Positions 24,726 through 36,600 of a stretch of 64,000 bases of DNA are shown in pieces. The notes beneath the pieces are model-generated. The model did not search any database, was not told the origin of the DNA, and worked only from the letters and a program-made list of their open reading frames with translations. Source of the DNA: Malachius bipustulatus (lineage: Eukaryota; Arthropoda; Insecta; Coleoptera; Melyridae); NCBI GenBank assembly GCA_910589415.1, contig OU342633.1:40182210-40246209 (forward strand). Reading direction: 5' to 3'. The stretch's first letter is position 1. Every line of letters starts with the position of its first letter. The position numbers and the translations under genes were made by a program.

Positions 24726-25407
24726 TTATGGTAGGAGTGATAATGGTGATTGACCTTCAATGGCAGGAATTTCGTCAACAGAATAAGACGGCTTTTCTAC
24801 ATTGGATTTTTTATTTAATTCCATTTCACTAAGTCGAACACTTGGAACTTCTGATATTTTTGTAACGTTCCATGCTGCCGCAGCATCTGTACACGATGAG
24901 ATGGTTTTTGTTCTGTGATTATGCTCCACTGTGAACAGCAAAGCAGCAACATGACTACAAACTTCAGAGAGCCCAGCCATGCAGGTGCAATGGCCACAAT
25001 TTATGATAAATTGTCTTCACAGATAATTCAAGCAAGCAAAAAGGCGGTTTGTTCATTCGTTGAGAATGCTTTACCCTAAACAAAAAACAATACATTAATA
25101 AAAACAAGTTAATGATCAAGATATTTTATTGCTATGGGTCATAGGATATAGTATTTTCATTTTACCTTTCCAATGAAGATCACACATGATTAGCAATTTG
25201 CTTCAATCCCATTAAATGCAAAAGCCTGCACTTGTAGCCGCTTAAACTTTTATAAGCCTTCGTTTTCTTTTGTATAAAAACTGTGTGGCTCAACACTAAA
25301 TACGACACGATGTCTGGTGCAGAAACAGGTGGTCCAGGATCCTCTGGAGTTAAGAAAAATGGATCAACGCCGTTCAAGATCCTAATTTTTTCTTTATAGC
25401 GAACCAT
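24726..25407 (-). pseudogene. Broken SWIM-zinc-finger gene of a transposon-associated family
   Basis: The upstream part (25407-25180) contains APDIVSYLVLSHTVF and AYKSLSGYK, resembling the N-terminal conserved region of insect proteins that combine a SWIM finger with a YqaJ-type nuclease. Downstream, HSQRMNKPP lies near 25060. The SWIM motif CGHCTCMAGLSEVCSH (CxC...CxH ligands intact) is near 24960-25005, followed by SCTDAAAAWNV. These pieces lie in different frames or exons, and no YqaJ nuclease domain is seen. A pseudogene or deleted transposon gene is the best reading. Confidence 0.65.
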
Positions 25408-25739
25408 AATGTCGGAAGCACCACTTTCTAAAGATAACAGGTAATCATACTTTTCTTAGTAACATCACTGTTATTGTAACTGACAAGCACACACACTTTA
25501 ATAACAGTAAACTTAAGATACAGCTCGATGTTCGAATTGATTATTTCGAAATGTTATAAATAAAATAAAACTTCTCTAATTGCCGCGTGCTGACTGTTCT
25601 GGTTCGATGATTTGCGTTTGTGTTTCTACAGGCCGCCATTTTGACAGTTAAAAGGTCACGTGTTCTGGACAACCTAATAAATAAGTCAGTGTCGCGAGGG
25701 TCTTGACAACTGATACAATAACACAACTATGGGCGTGTT

Positions 25740-27568
25740 CACAATAAGACACCGTATGGGTGATTAACAACCTACCTCCTCCTAGGGAACCTGTACGACA
25801 CTGACGTAGTAAGCGTTAGTGTCGGTAATATAGGTACCCTCTACTACCTACCTGGCGTTCCTGGTGTGTTGTTTTAAAATTAATTCTCTCAGGCAGGAGT
25901 TTCAGGTAACAGTTCCACATAATATAAATTTTATCGATGATATAATGTTTTCCATTTTACTCATCATCTTAAACAGCTCGCAGTTTTTAAAGTCATGATC
26001 CTGAAAATTTTGATCCCCTGCTCTCGCACACTAATCACCCGTTCCCGTTTTTGTTACTTAGAAATCTTAGCATGACGGCGTGTTTTACCTTGGGGTGAAG
26101 GGTGAAGAAAAGTTGTCGTCAGTGCCGTGCGTCCACACACAGCGTGCATTATTATAACGGTTTAGCCATTTACCAAATTTTATTCTGAACGGTTTTAGGA
26201 GGTCTCCGTGTGCGCACGGCGTTTATTGTCAACGTACCCCATACCCCATCCCATAAAGTTTAAACCCTTGTGCTACATCTCCGATAATCGTGGAGATAAT
26301 TCGTCCACTAAATCCACGTCGAAGCAAGTCATAACTTGACAATGAATGACAGCAATGATAAATGACCTGGTCTATCGGGTTCTAATCAGTTTATGGTCAT
26401 CTCTATGCGAATAAAATCAACTTTTAAATTTTTAAATCACTACCATTCAACACACCTAAGTCCATGAAAACGTCCAATGCGCATGCGAATTTGTCGGAGA
26501 AATAGCGTCACTTTTGTTCCTCTCTATATATTTGTTCCCTTTGAATTTGTACTTATTGTAGGGTACCTATGCTTATGTTAATTGAATTCAATGATGATTT
26601 TAACACTTATGTTTTAAAGACCTTTCCACATGCAAACGATAGATAGAATCTCGCACTGAAAGCATTCAAATCTGAACTGGAGAACGTCGAGGCAACCTGT
26701 TCGCCGCTCCCATTGGTCGTTGCTGTCACGTGACCAATATCACTCACCTATGTTCATCCGCAGGATTTTTATTTTCCAGACGTTACGAACCTGAGTACCG
26801 ACTGGACTGGGTATCGGTTCCTTCATTGCATTACAAATCCGTGCTAATGTCATTAACGTAACGGCTTAGACGACGTCGTATTATAACATCTACAAGAAGC
26901 CGATGCCTAATACCGAGTACCGACACAATTCGATCGATATTCGAAAAGAATTACGCGCTCATTTCCCACCCCCGGTCTCTGACAGGTAGTTTTGTTTTGT
27001 TGGTGGACTTGATTTAATTGCTGCTGTTTGTGGTTTTGGTTTGTTTAGTTTTAGTTCTTCTTGTTTACTAGTTTACTGGATTCGCGGACTCGCAGAGTGA
27101 AGACTGAAGAGTGGTTTTTCAGTGTTATTACCTATTAAGTGAGCGTTTAGCGTTGCTGGATGGACTGAATAACAATTGAAAGTCTTGAATTGAAACTTCA
27201 AACAGTAAAACCAACAGCCAGCCCACCGTGATTGTGTCAGTTTTCTGTTCTGTTTTATTTATTGGGCATCAAAAGTGATGGTATTTCGGTAACATAGTAA
27301 CTGCTGATAACCGTAATCGAACCGTATGACGTTGACGTATAAAGTAAATTCAAACTCCGTATCACTGTATTTGTTAATATTAATAATAATAAACAAACGG
27401 GTAATTTAAGACAAGAGACTCCTTTGTTCTTGTGCTGTAATGTAATAATAATAATTGTAACATCCAGCAGTGATTGTAGTGGTGATGGTGACGGTGATGT
27501 TGATGGAGTTGGTGCTGGTGCTGGTACTGGTACCCAACAAGTGTGCGATTTTAAAATTCTAATTTCTA
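25740..27568 (+). promoter_or_regulatory. Upstream region of the 27.6-kb gene
   Basis: Non-coding segment ahead of the first coding exon of the next gene. It contains the E-box/CCAAT cluster at 26711-26738, and downstream G/T-rich stretches (27000-27540) that look like a long 5' untranslated region with GTGATG-type simple repeats. No TATA box stands out. The transcription start cannot be fixed from sequence. Confidence 0.4.
26711..26738. promoter_or_regulatory. E-box palindrome between two CCAAT boxes
   Basis: GTCACGTGAC at 26725-26734 is a perfect palindromic CACGTG E-box of the USF/TFE/Max class. It is flanked by an inverted CCAAT (CATTGGTC at ~26711) and a forward CCAAT (GACCAAT, ending 26738), so the whole site is nearly symmetric. 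NF-Y plus bHLH-zip arrangements like this are common in active promoters. It lies about 0.9 kb before the first coding exon. Confidence 0.5.
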
Positions 27569-27610
27569 ATGACGTCGCGATTAGTGACCGGTGTATGGAT
27601 TAAATGTTGA
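27569..27610 (+). other. Upstream ORF preceding the main start
   Basis: ATG at 27569 (in TAATGACGTCGCG) opens a 13-codon frame with stop ending at 27610. A further uORF starting at 27604 runs to 27642 and overlaps the main ATG at 27630. Several upstream starts imply translational control if this leader is in the mRNA. Confidence 0.35.
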
Positions 27611-27629
27611 TGACAGAAATTTGTCAGAA

Positions 27630-30600
27630 ATGGAAGATATAGCGTTCAGTGACTGGCCGGGACAACCTGTTGATTTTTCTTCCAACGGGGGGAATTCCTG
27701 GTTGCCCGCTTACGGTTACCAACCGCCGTCGGCGCTCCTGGAGAGGGATGATTTCCTTGGAAATCCAGGTAATTGAGAGTTTGTTTTTTTCTTATTGCTA
27801 AGATACGGTAACCGGTAATTGATTTTGTGTCAATAAGATAAGATTACCTGTAGAATCGTCTCATAATATCAATTTTCAAATCCCGGTGTTTACTTACAGG
27901 AGTTACAGGTTACATGAGGTTACACGACAGTATAGGTGTAACGGGTGTTGTTTTGTTCAATTTGTTCATCTTCAGATATTTATACAGTCTAGTTAAACTA
28001 GAAAAAATTGAGTAGGTTTCTGTTGATCAATAATCTCAAAAGAAATTTGACTTATAATACCATTATTGTTAGTGTCGGGACTGTCGGACTGTCGGGGATA
28101 TCTGAAAAATGTGAAGTTAGCACCGAGCATAGCAACGGGAGTGGCTAAAGATCCGGCTCTAGTACGACAATTATTATTAAAAATTGGGTGCAACTTTTAT
28201 TGGAAAATTCAAATTTGGGTCATTATTTACATCTGCGGCTCCTACAGTTTCACTATGGAACTTATATAGGGGTGGAGAACATACCTATAGTAACACCAGG
28301 AAGGTATTCATTTGCTGGGCAAATGAAAGGGAAAGCCACAAAACGGTGTAAAAAAATGGTTTTGAGAGTGCGGAGGGAGTGCGGTCCTGACAAGAGGCAC
28401 CGATTAGATGCCGCGATCCCGGATAAAACCACTTCACCATAATTGCCAAGCATTCTATTCTGTGTTAGAGGTTCACAGAGGCGGACTGAGCGATATATCC
28501 ACTTTCATTACGTGTTCAGTCCGCACAGGGATTGATGCAATGATTTTCGGATTATAAATTCAAAATAAATGCAAAATTCAAAATAAAAATCGTGGTACTG
28601 TTATTTTCGAAGATTTTCCTTGCCCTGAAAGTGAAAAAAAAATAGAAATTCGACCGTAGTGCCAAAGAGGCCTTAGTTGTGACCTTAATATTAGTTTGCC
28701 ATGGCTGTTTTTACTTTCTTACCCACCCAGCACCCCTATTTCGCTCCTCGGTCCCGAAAAAATTGATGAAACTTAGGAGCCGCGGATGTAAACAATTACC
28801 GAATTCAAATTTGCCATGACTTTTGTTTTAACCGAGGTTTTAACTTTCAAGATGGTGGAGATTAGCTTGTTATTTTTTTTATTGTGGGTGCCATGTTTGA
28901 TTTCCATATTTTTATTTTCTGATACCGATGATACTGGGAACCTAGGTATACAGAAACTATCTCCCAATATGGGCAACTTTCTTATTTTGCCAGATACAGA
29001 GTCGGTTAAATGGGCAAAGTTGGGCACAATTTGATGCTTATTAAGAATCGGGAACTGAATTTTTGAAAACTTCAGCTATTAGGTACTGAAATATGCTGAA
29101 AAAACTTTAAAATTTTAATTTCTTATTTTAGTCATATCTTTTCTATTATTGAAAATTAATTGATGATGTTCGTAGGTTAACATAAGTCGTCATTTGATAC
29201 TTCAAAAAAATTTCAAAGCATCAATCAACTAGATCCCCGAATTATCTTAGTCAACTTATTGTTGGTTTTCATTTCATTCGGCATTAAAAAAATCTTCGAA
29301 ACCAAAAATTAATAAGATTAAATTAAAAAACAAAATTTCGAAAATGTTATTCTTTTTTCCAAAAAAGATAATATTTTCGAATTTTTTTAATGTTATTAAT
29401 TTTGGTTTTCCAGGTTCATCTGTCAATAAAACGCAGATTAGACTGCGTACACAAGAATTAAAAGAATGAATAACAAAACACAACAAAGTCAAAATCGACA
29501 TTAGACTGATGTCAATGACATGTTACGTTACGTCGTTTTAATCAGAAGAAAGAACTTAATTGAAAAAATATGAAAATTCAAAATGGCACCCACAAGAATA
29601 AATGGCACTCATAAATAAGTTGACAAGCGTATTCCCAAGCAGGCTCGCAAGCAGGTCATAATATTGAAAGTTAAAATAAAAGAGGTCCCTCAAGTTAGCA
29701 GTGTGACTGTAGCACATCAATAATTTTATGCATGGATAATTAATTAAAAACTAATTAAGATGATGGTGCGAAATTTATTGCTCACATGCTTTTCAAAAAA
29801 AAAAAAAAATTATGATAATCTACAAGTACAAAACAAGCTAAGTTCAACTAACAAAAAAGATTTAATATCACTGATGCCCAATGACCATAATATAGTGAGA
29901 ATAAAGTAATAAAGCACCCTTTTCGCGATCCAACATGCCCATAACAAGACTTACTGAAGTATAAATTAGTTTTAAGATTTTTTTTATTTTTTTGATTAAA
30001 CAAAAATCCAAATTATTATTTTTTATAAAGTCCGTCTAAAAGGGACAGACAAAAAATTTAATATTCCGAAACGCCGGTCAATGTAGGTACCTATACCTTA
30101 CGAACAAATTTTTAGAAAAATCATCGGGTATCTAATAAAATAATTTTTTCTGCTAACATTTTTGACGAAAATCCGCTTCTCCGAAAATCGACTCATGAAT
30201 AGACGAAAATAGAATTATTGGATTTTGAAGTTATTCCTATTCAGGTCTCAACCCTGTTTCTGAGCGTATAAAAGACACCATCAGAGCAGAGCTAAAATCG
30301 AGACTAAAATTCTTAGAATTTAACATTTCCTAAATGTTGCGGCAAGTGTTAATTTCGTGTCCCGATTTATCTCAAATTTGGTTTCTTTTGGTCTTCTCGT
30401 TCACTTAAATTCATGGCCACATTCGTACCATACCAAAAATTTTCGTTTCGCAAACGACAAATCTTGGAATAACGAATGCCGTTTGAAAATTAATTAAATC
30501 TGTTCATGCTGATGTAATTTTTTTTAATTTGTTCGTAACTTTTTTCTAAGGGTGGACAAACAAAAATTTTGTTTGGACAAACGTTGAAAAATCGTGGACC

Positions 30601-33600
30601 AACGAATGCCATTTAAATTTAATAAAAATTGGCTTTTAGTGCTACTGTCAATATTTTTTTCTCATAACCTCGCTCATAACTGTTCTTTGAGAAGGTGGAC
30701 AAACGAAATTTTCCAGTGGACAAACGTGGACAAACGAATGCCGTTTGAAAATTAATTAAATCTGTTCACATTTTGCGGTAACTTTTTTTTGAAGGGGGGG
30801 GGGGGGGGAAGAAAATTTTGGCAGGACAAACGTGGAAAAATTGTGGACAAACGAATGTCGTTTTTAAATTTGATAAAAATTCGCATTTGGTGCTGTTGTC
30901 AATTTTTTTTTTCATTTGGTCATAACTTTTCATTGAGGACCTCCCCCTCCCCAAGAACTTTTTTTAAAGAGTAAACCGAGGGACAAACGAAAATTTTCAG
31001 TGGACACACGAATGCCGTTTGAATTTTATAAAAATTAGTGCATGGTGATATAACTTCACCAAGCTGTGTTATCTCTGTAGTCATATCTGCAGAAAAAACA
31101 ATTTCATTTTTGGAATCACCATGGTTGGTTTATCCTTCGATTTTTTTTTTGATAACTTACAAGAATTTGTTTTTTTTTGCAAATATTTTCTTATAGAATT
31201 GAAAATTTGATGAATATCAAGTACAGATTTGAACATCGACTCAAATTAGAATTATTTGTTGATGTAATTAATTATTATTATGTAATAGGAAATAGCTACC
31301 TCTTCACATGTTTCTGCCTATATAAACCACCATCAAGTAGTGATGATACCTAAGTCAAGTCCACCACGCTTCGACCAGCCACGCTTTCGGGAGGAGGGAA
31401 TAATTTTTAGTAATTTTTGTCTTTGCTTTATTTTCGATGATTTTTTAATTGGGTTGAATGTTTGAATATAATTATTTATTATCAATGAAAACAAAAAAAA
31501 ATCCATTTAAACCGTAAATAAATAAAACCATTTTTGCTAATAATTATAGTTATACATTGTGAAACGCACTGGAATAAAATTCACTATTCAGGAGAAAACC
31601 GTTTTTAAAAAAATTCTCGAACACCTCAACTTCAAATTTTTATTTGGCATCATATTTTATTCCTCAATTTGAATTTTTACACCCACCATTGTGGTCATAT
31701 TTTTTTTAAATAGAACAACACTTGCTGAAACAATCCAGAAAAAATGTTTTTACAGTTTCAGTTTAAATTGAATAGGTTATGATTATGAACAAATGAAAAT
31801 CGCAATTTTTCATTTTGAAAGCAGTGTACTGCGGAAACAGCTCATAATATCGGAAAGCGGTTTACATGTCCCTATCTTAACTTTTCAGGTGTTACTTTCG
31901 AGGCGAGTTTCGACGTTACTTTACAGCGTACCTACTTACTTGAATTTTTTATACAGAGTGATTAATTTGATAATCTGGTAATTATATCACCTTGTATTAA
32001 AATTTAAACCAACGGGGATAAAAATTCAAATTGAGGCTTTAAAAATTAAAAATTTCAAATAAAAAGTTGAAATTGAGGCGTGCGAGCTTTTTTTTCAAAA
32101 ACGTTTTTTCTTTTTCTCTGAATAGTGAATTTTATTCCATAAGTGCGTTTCACACTGTATGTATACAGGGTTATTCACGGTATACGCCACGGAAGATTAT
32201 GGCCGTGTCTCTGGATTTTAGGATCTTTTTATTTTTGGAGTGGATAGAGACCCGGCAGAGCTACGTTTTAAAATTATATTCATAATGTACAGGTGTCCCA
32301 AAAGCATGAAACATATCAAAGTTATGTTTTTTTTAAATGGAATGCTCCTATGTTATTGCATTTTTAGATTGTCTGAGAATAAAAAATAAGATTGGTTTTT
32401 ACAGTTGGTGTTAAAATTCAGAAGTTTTTGAGTTATAAACAAGTGAAAATCGTCATTTTTCAAGTTCAAGGCCCTGTACAACGAAAACGGCTGAAGATAG
32501 AGGAAAACGGCTTACATGTCCCCATTTTAACATTTCATGTACTATCCTATGATGCAGATGAAATGTTTATACAGAGTGATAAAAAATTTGAAAAATTCTG
32601 AGATTTCTCCACGCGTCGCCAAATAAAAAAATCAAATAAAGTACTAATGTTTCTACACCATACGATAGTACATGAAAAGTTAAAATAGGGACATGTAAGC
32701 CGTTTTTCTCTATCTTGAACCGTTTTCGTTGTACAGGGCCTTGAACTTGAAAAATGACGATTTTCACTTGTTTATAACTCAAAAACTTTTTAATTTAAAC
32801 ACCAACTGTAAAAACCAATCTTATTTTTTCTTCTCAGACAATCTAAAAATGCAATAACATAGGAGCATTCCATTTAAAAAAACATAACTTTGATATGTTT
32901 CATGCTTTTGGGACACCCTGTACATTATGAATATAATTTTAAAACGTACCTCTGCCGGATCTCTCTCTACTCCAAAAATAAAAAGATCCTAAAATCCAGA
33001 GACACGGCCATAATTTTCCGTGGCGTATACCGTGAATAACCCTGTATAGTAATGCTCGGAGCGAGGCTCGGAGTAATGTCAGTAAAATTTTCAATAGAGT
33101 AAAAATCAAACGGTACGTTAAAGACTGAAAACAAATTCAGTTTTGGAATCTTCATGGTCGATTTACCTTTTTCAGAAAATTCAACGAAAATATTTTTTAG
33201 CACATTTGCTTCTAGAGAATCGGAAATCTGACGAATTATCGACCTTTCGAAAAATCGAAGCTAACTAGAATTTATTGATGTACTTAGGTATAGGAAATGG
33301 GCGAGTAGATGGGTCGGTCGCAACATTATTCTGCATGTCTTTGTCTAAACCATCAGAGTTTAAAATTCTTAAAATTTCATATTTTTCAAATGCTGGCAAA
33401 AATTTTATGTCGACCATCGTCCTAATAATTCCCTTGATATAGTCTTCATGCCTATAGATAAATAATAAATTGGCATGTCGAAATATTTTCTAACGGTAGC
33501 ATTGCGTATAGCTAAAACGCTTGCTGAAACACTTAAAAGCTTAAAACAGCAATCAAGCGTTTGTTATAAATATAAATTAATTAAAGCTGTAATAAGAGCT

Positions 33601-36600
33601 GCTTGCAGATAAAGTTACAATTTATTTATTTTTTTACAAAAACACCAACCAGCAAAAAAGTTGTACAAGTGTAAAAATTAGCTGTACCAATAACAAAAAC
33701 AATAATACAGGATTGAATAAACGTAGACTAAATTTACATAAGCACAATATGTAACGAGTTCATTTACTTCACCAACCGGTCGTTGTTTGATGCTCGTTGC
33801 TTGTTTTATAGAAAAATAAAAACGCACTGATAAAGTAATGAATCTCAATTATTGGTAATTAGAAAAATCACAGAATAATTTGATGTTAATTAAAAATAAT
33901 ACGACTTCAGTTATATACGTAAATAACTAAAAAGCAGGGGAGAGCTAATAACAAATCGCGTTGGAGTAAAATCAAATCATGTTAAATTACAGTGCCCGAC
34001 CAATTTTTTATTTGACGTGATGAAAATACACTTGGAAAGGTCATCACACGATTATTAGATATTCCATGATTTCTAAATTACCGTTTTCCTTTTTAAAAAA
34101 GGAACCGACATCTTTATATAAATATACCTACGGCTTTTGCTTCGTGTACATATTATAATATAGTACCTACCTACTTAGAAATAAATAGAATTAGAGAAAA
34201 TTAAATGTTCTCATGATTTTTCATAGAAAAGTAGAGTAGGTAGGTAAGGTGAAGTACATTTATTTCCACCGATGAAAAAAATCGTAATCGAGTGTTTCAC
34301 TTTCCCATATTTTTAATAATATTAAAGAGAAAACTAATAAGAAGATCACGATATAATCGCTGAAGATTACCGGTAGAAACTAGAGAATTTGCAAACGCGA
34401 TCCAGAGTCAAAAACTAATTGCTATTTCGTGGTTCGCTTAATTTTAATTAAATACTAATTACTGATATGTATGTTATCGAAATTCTATAGATTTTAATCT
34501 CCTTTGCCGCGCCAGACTGTTTCATCTATTGCTCGATCTATTGTAATAATAATAGTAAATGCGTGTAAAAAAACTAAAATTATAATACTCTCTCGCCATT
34601 TATGCGGCCATTTATAATACTCACATTAAATGATTTTATGCAGAAGCAGAACGATTTGTTGGTGAGAAGAAAGAAGAAACTAGAAAAAAAATTGTCATAT
34701 TACGTAGGTTATAGCTCGGTTATTACAGTTACTTATAGGTAGTTATATCCACTTGTGCGAGATAAATTTTAAAATTTCTTTTCTTTCCTTTAGAAAGTTT
34801 GTGGGAATAGGTTTTTAAGGAGAGATTATCGTGGTAGGTAATTTTCAAAAAGATAAACTTTGGCGATAAATAATTTGTAATTTTTTTTACAAATTTTAAT
34901 CTCTGCGAATTCCTATAGAGAATCAAATTAGGAAACTATGGTTTTCCAGGGGTCGAAACTTGCTCACGCCGTTTGATTAACCCCCAAATACGAACGACCA
35001 GTCGTTAAAATCGTTTGTTCGCCCCCTCAAAAAAAACCTTCTGGGCGAAAGTAAGCATAACAACGAGTAATTCTCTCCGCTCCCGGCTAACTTCACATAA
35101 TTTTCAAATTATGTCATAGACGTTTTATAGTTCATTCGTTTGACCGTTGGTTGTTTGACCGCTCAATAATTTTATTTGACCGCGTCGTGAAAAACTCGTG
35201 AAAAATAGATAAACATTTTTAAGATTCCGTTCCCGCTAACTTCACAATTTTCTCCGGAAACTAAAATGGTTGGTTTTACGAGATTCGAAAGGATATGACT
35301 TTTTTATTTATTATTTTCCGTTCCGGCTAACTTCACAATTCTTTCTGGAAGCTAAACGGCTGGTTCCCGTGGCTCGAATCATAATTGTGAAATTAGCCCT
35401 GCGGAACAGAAAATAAAAAATCATATCTTTTTTTCTGGGCTTGGTTAAGCGAAACTATCGGTTGGTCACACGATGGTCAAACGAGGTGAGAAAGTTTCGA
35501 GTCCCGCAAACCAATCCTTTAGCTTCCAGAGAGAATTGTAAAGTTAGCCGGAACGGAAAATTTTTCTGGGGGTGGTCAAACGAAATTATTCGGTGATCAA
35601 ACGTGGTCAAACGATGGTGGAAAGAATGCGCTGTAGCAACTATGTTTTCCCCAACTTTCCGGCGTACTTCATGAAGCTGATAAAACATGAAATAAATTGT
35701 CACTTCATCAATTTCAGTTGTTTCATTTTAATTATCTAAAACAACTCACGAAACTTCGAGGCTAGATACTGGAAGTAAGCTCTTCTCGTTAGTAGATGTC
35801 CTAGGTGATTATTTCAGGTTCAGGTAATTTGTTGCTTCTCTTTTACTCGGGAAGTCAATTGAAAAGCTCTAAAGTTGACCTTCTAGAAACGTCATTCACA
35901 AATTATTAAAATTGACTTCAAGAGTCTTGAAATAAACACGAGAAGTCTGATGTTGGATATCGAAAACACCGGAAGGGTCGATATTAATTTGTTGATTAAA
36001 AACGGTAAAAGCATTTTCGTATTGATTAACCGAGTTAATTAGTTCTTCTTTGTAGATAGATATCAAAGATATTTTTACGTAGTCACATTGAAAAGTAACT
36101 ATGACGTAAGTAGTTACTTCACTTTAAAACGTAGTTCTTGCGCGAACGACAAACATGAAGTTTGATTTGCGAAGATGGTGCTTCGCAACTTCTTTAGAAG
36201 AATCAAGATAAGAACACTGGCATAACTATAGATCTGGATATTGAGTTTTAACAGGTGAACGAACGTTACTCCATTATTAAGAGAAAACCGCGACCGCCCA
36301 CACGCGAGGATGTTCCTTCTTCCTTCACTCGCCGGCATGTGCTCTTCTCCCTGTCCGTTACCAGGGATCTCGTTTTCTCGCCTCGTGTCCCCTCCGTCCA
36401 GAGAATCCGCGGGAGCTTACGCGCTTCCCTAGATTCTATTGTTCAATCTCTTCGCGTGCCCTGCGTGCGTCTCTTCCACGCCACCGTTGACTTCCACGGC
36501 ACTCCACGTCATCTTTCGACCTGCGCTCTAAAATTGTCCCTTCACGTTACATTAACTAAGGTCTGTGAATTTATACACGATATTTTTTGTAAAAAGGTCG

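Larger units (their letters stand above)
23245..25679. mobile_element. DNA-transposon-like unit with THAP and SWIM genes, both degraded
   Basis: Ends TATTAGGTTGTCCA (from 23245) and its complement TGGACAACCTAATA (to 25679) form 14-bp terminal repeats. Similarity resumes inside at CTGTCAAAATGG and GGCCTGTAGAA. Between them lie a plus-strand THAP-domain gene near the left end and a minus-strand SWIM-finger gene near the right end, pointing at each other. Both are broken. The unit is probably a dead autonomous element or an internally deleted copy; the superfamily was not assigned. Confidence 0.65.

Noticed and set aside
28816..29034. Hydrophobic 72-residue frame as a small secreted protein
   Set aside because: Isolated, no splice or promoter context, and in AT-rich DNA where such frames arise by chance.
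36114..36338. Minus-strand frame over the GC-rich island as a separate gene
   Set aside because: Short, no domain, and overlaps the plus frame with no way to choose between them.
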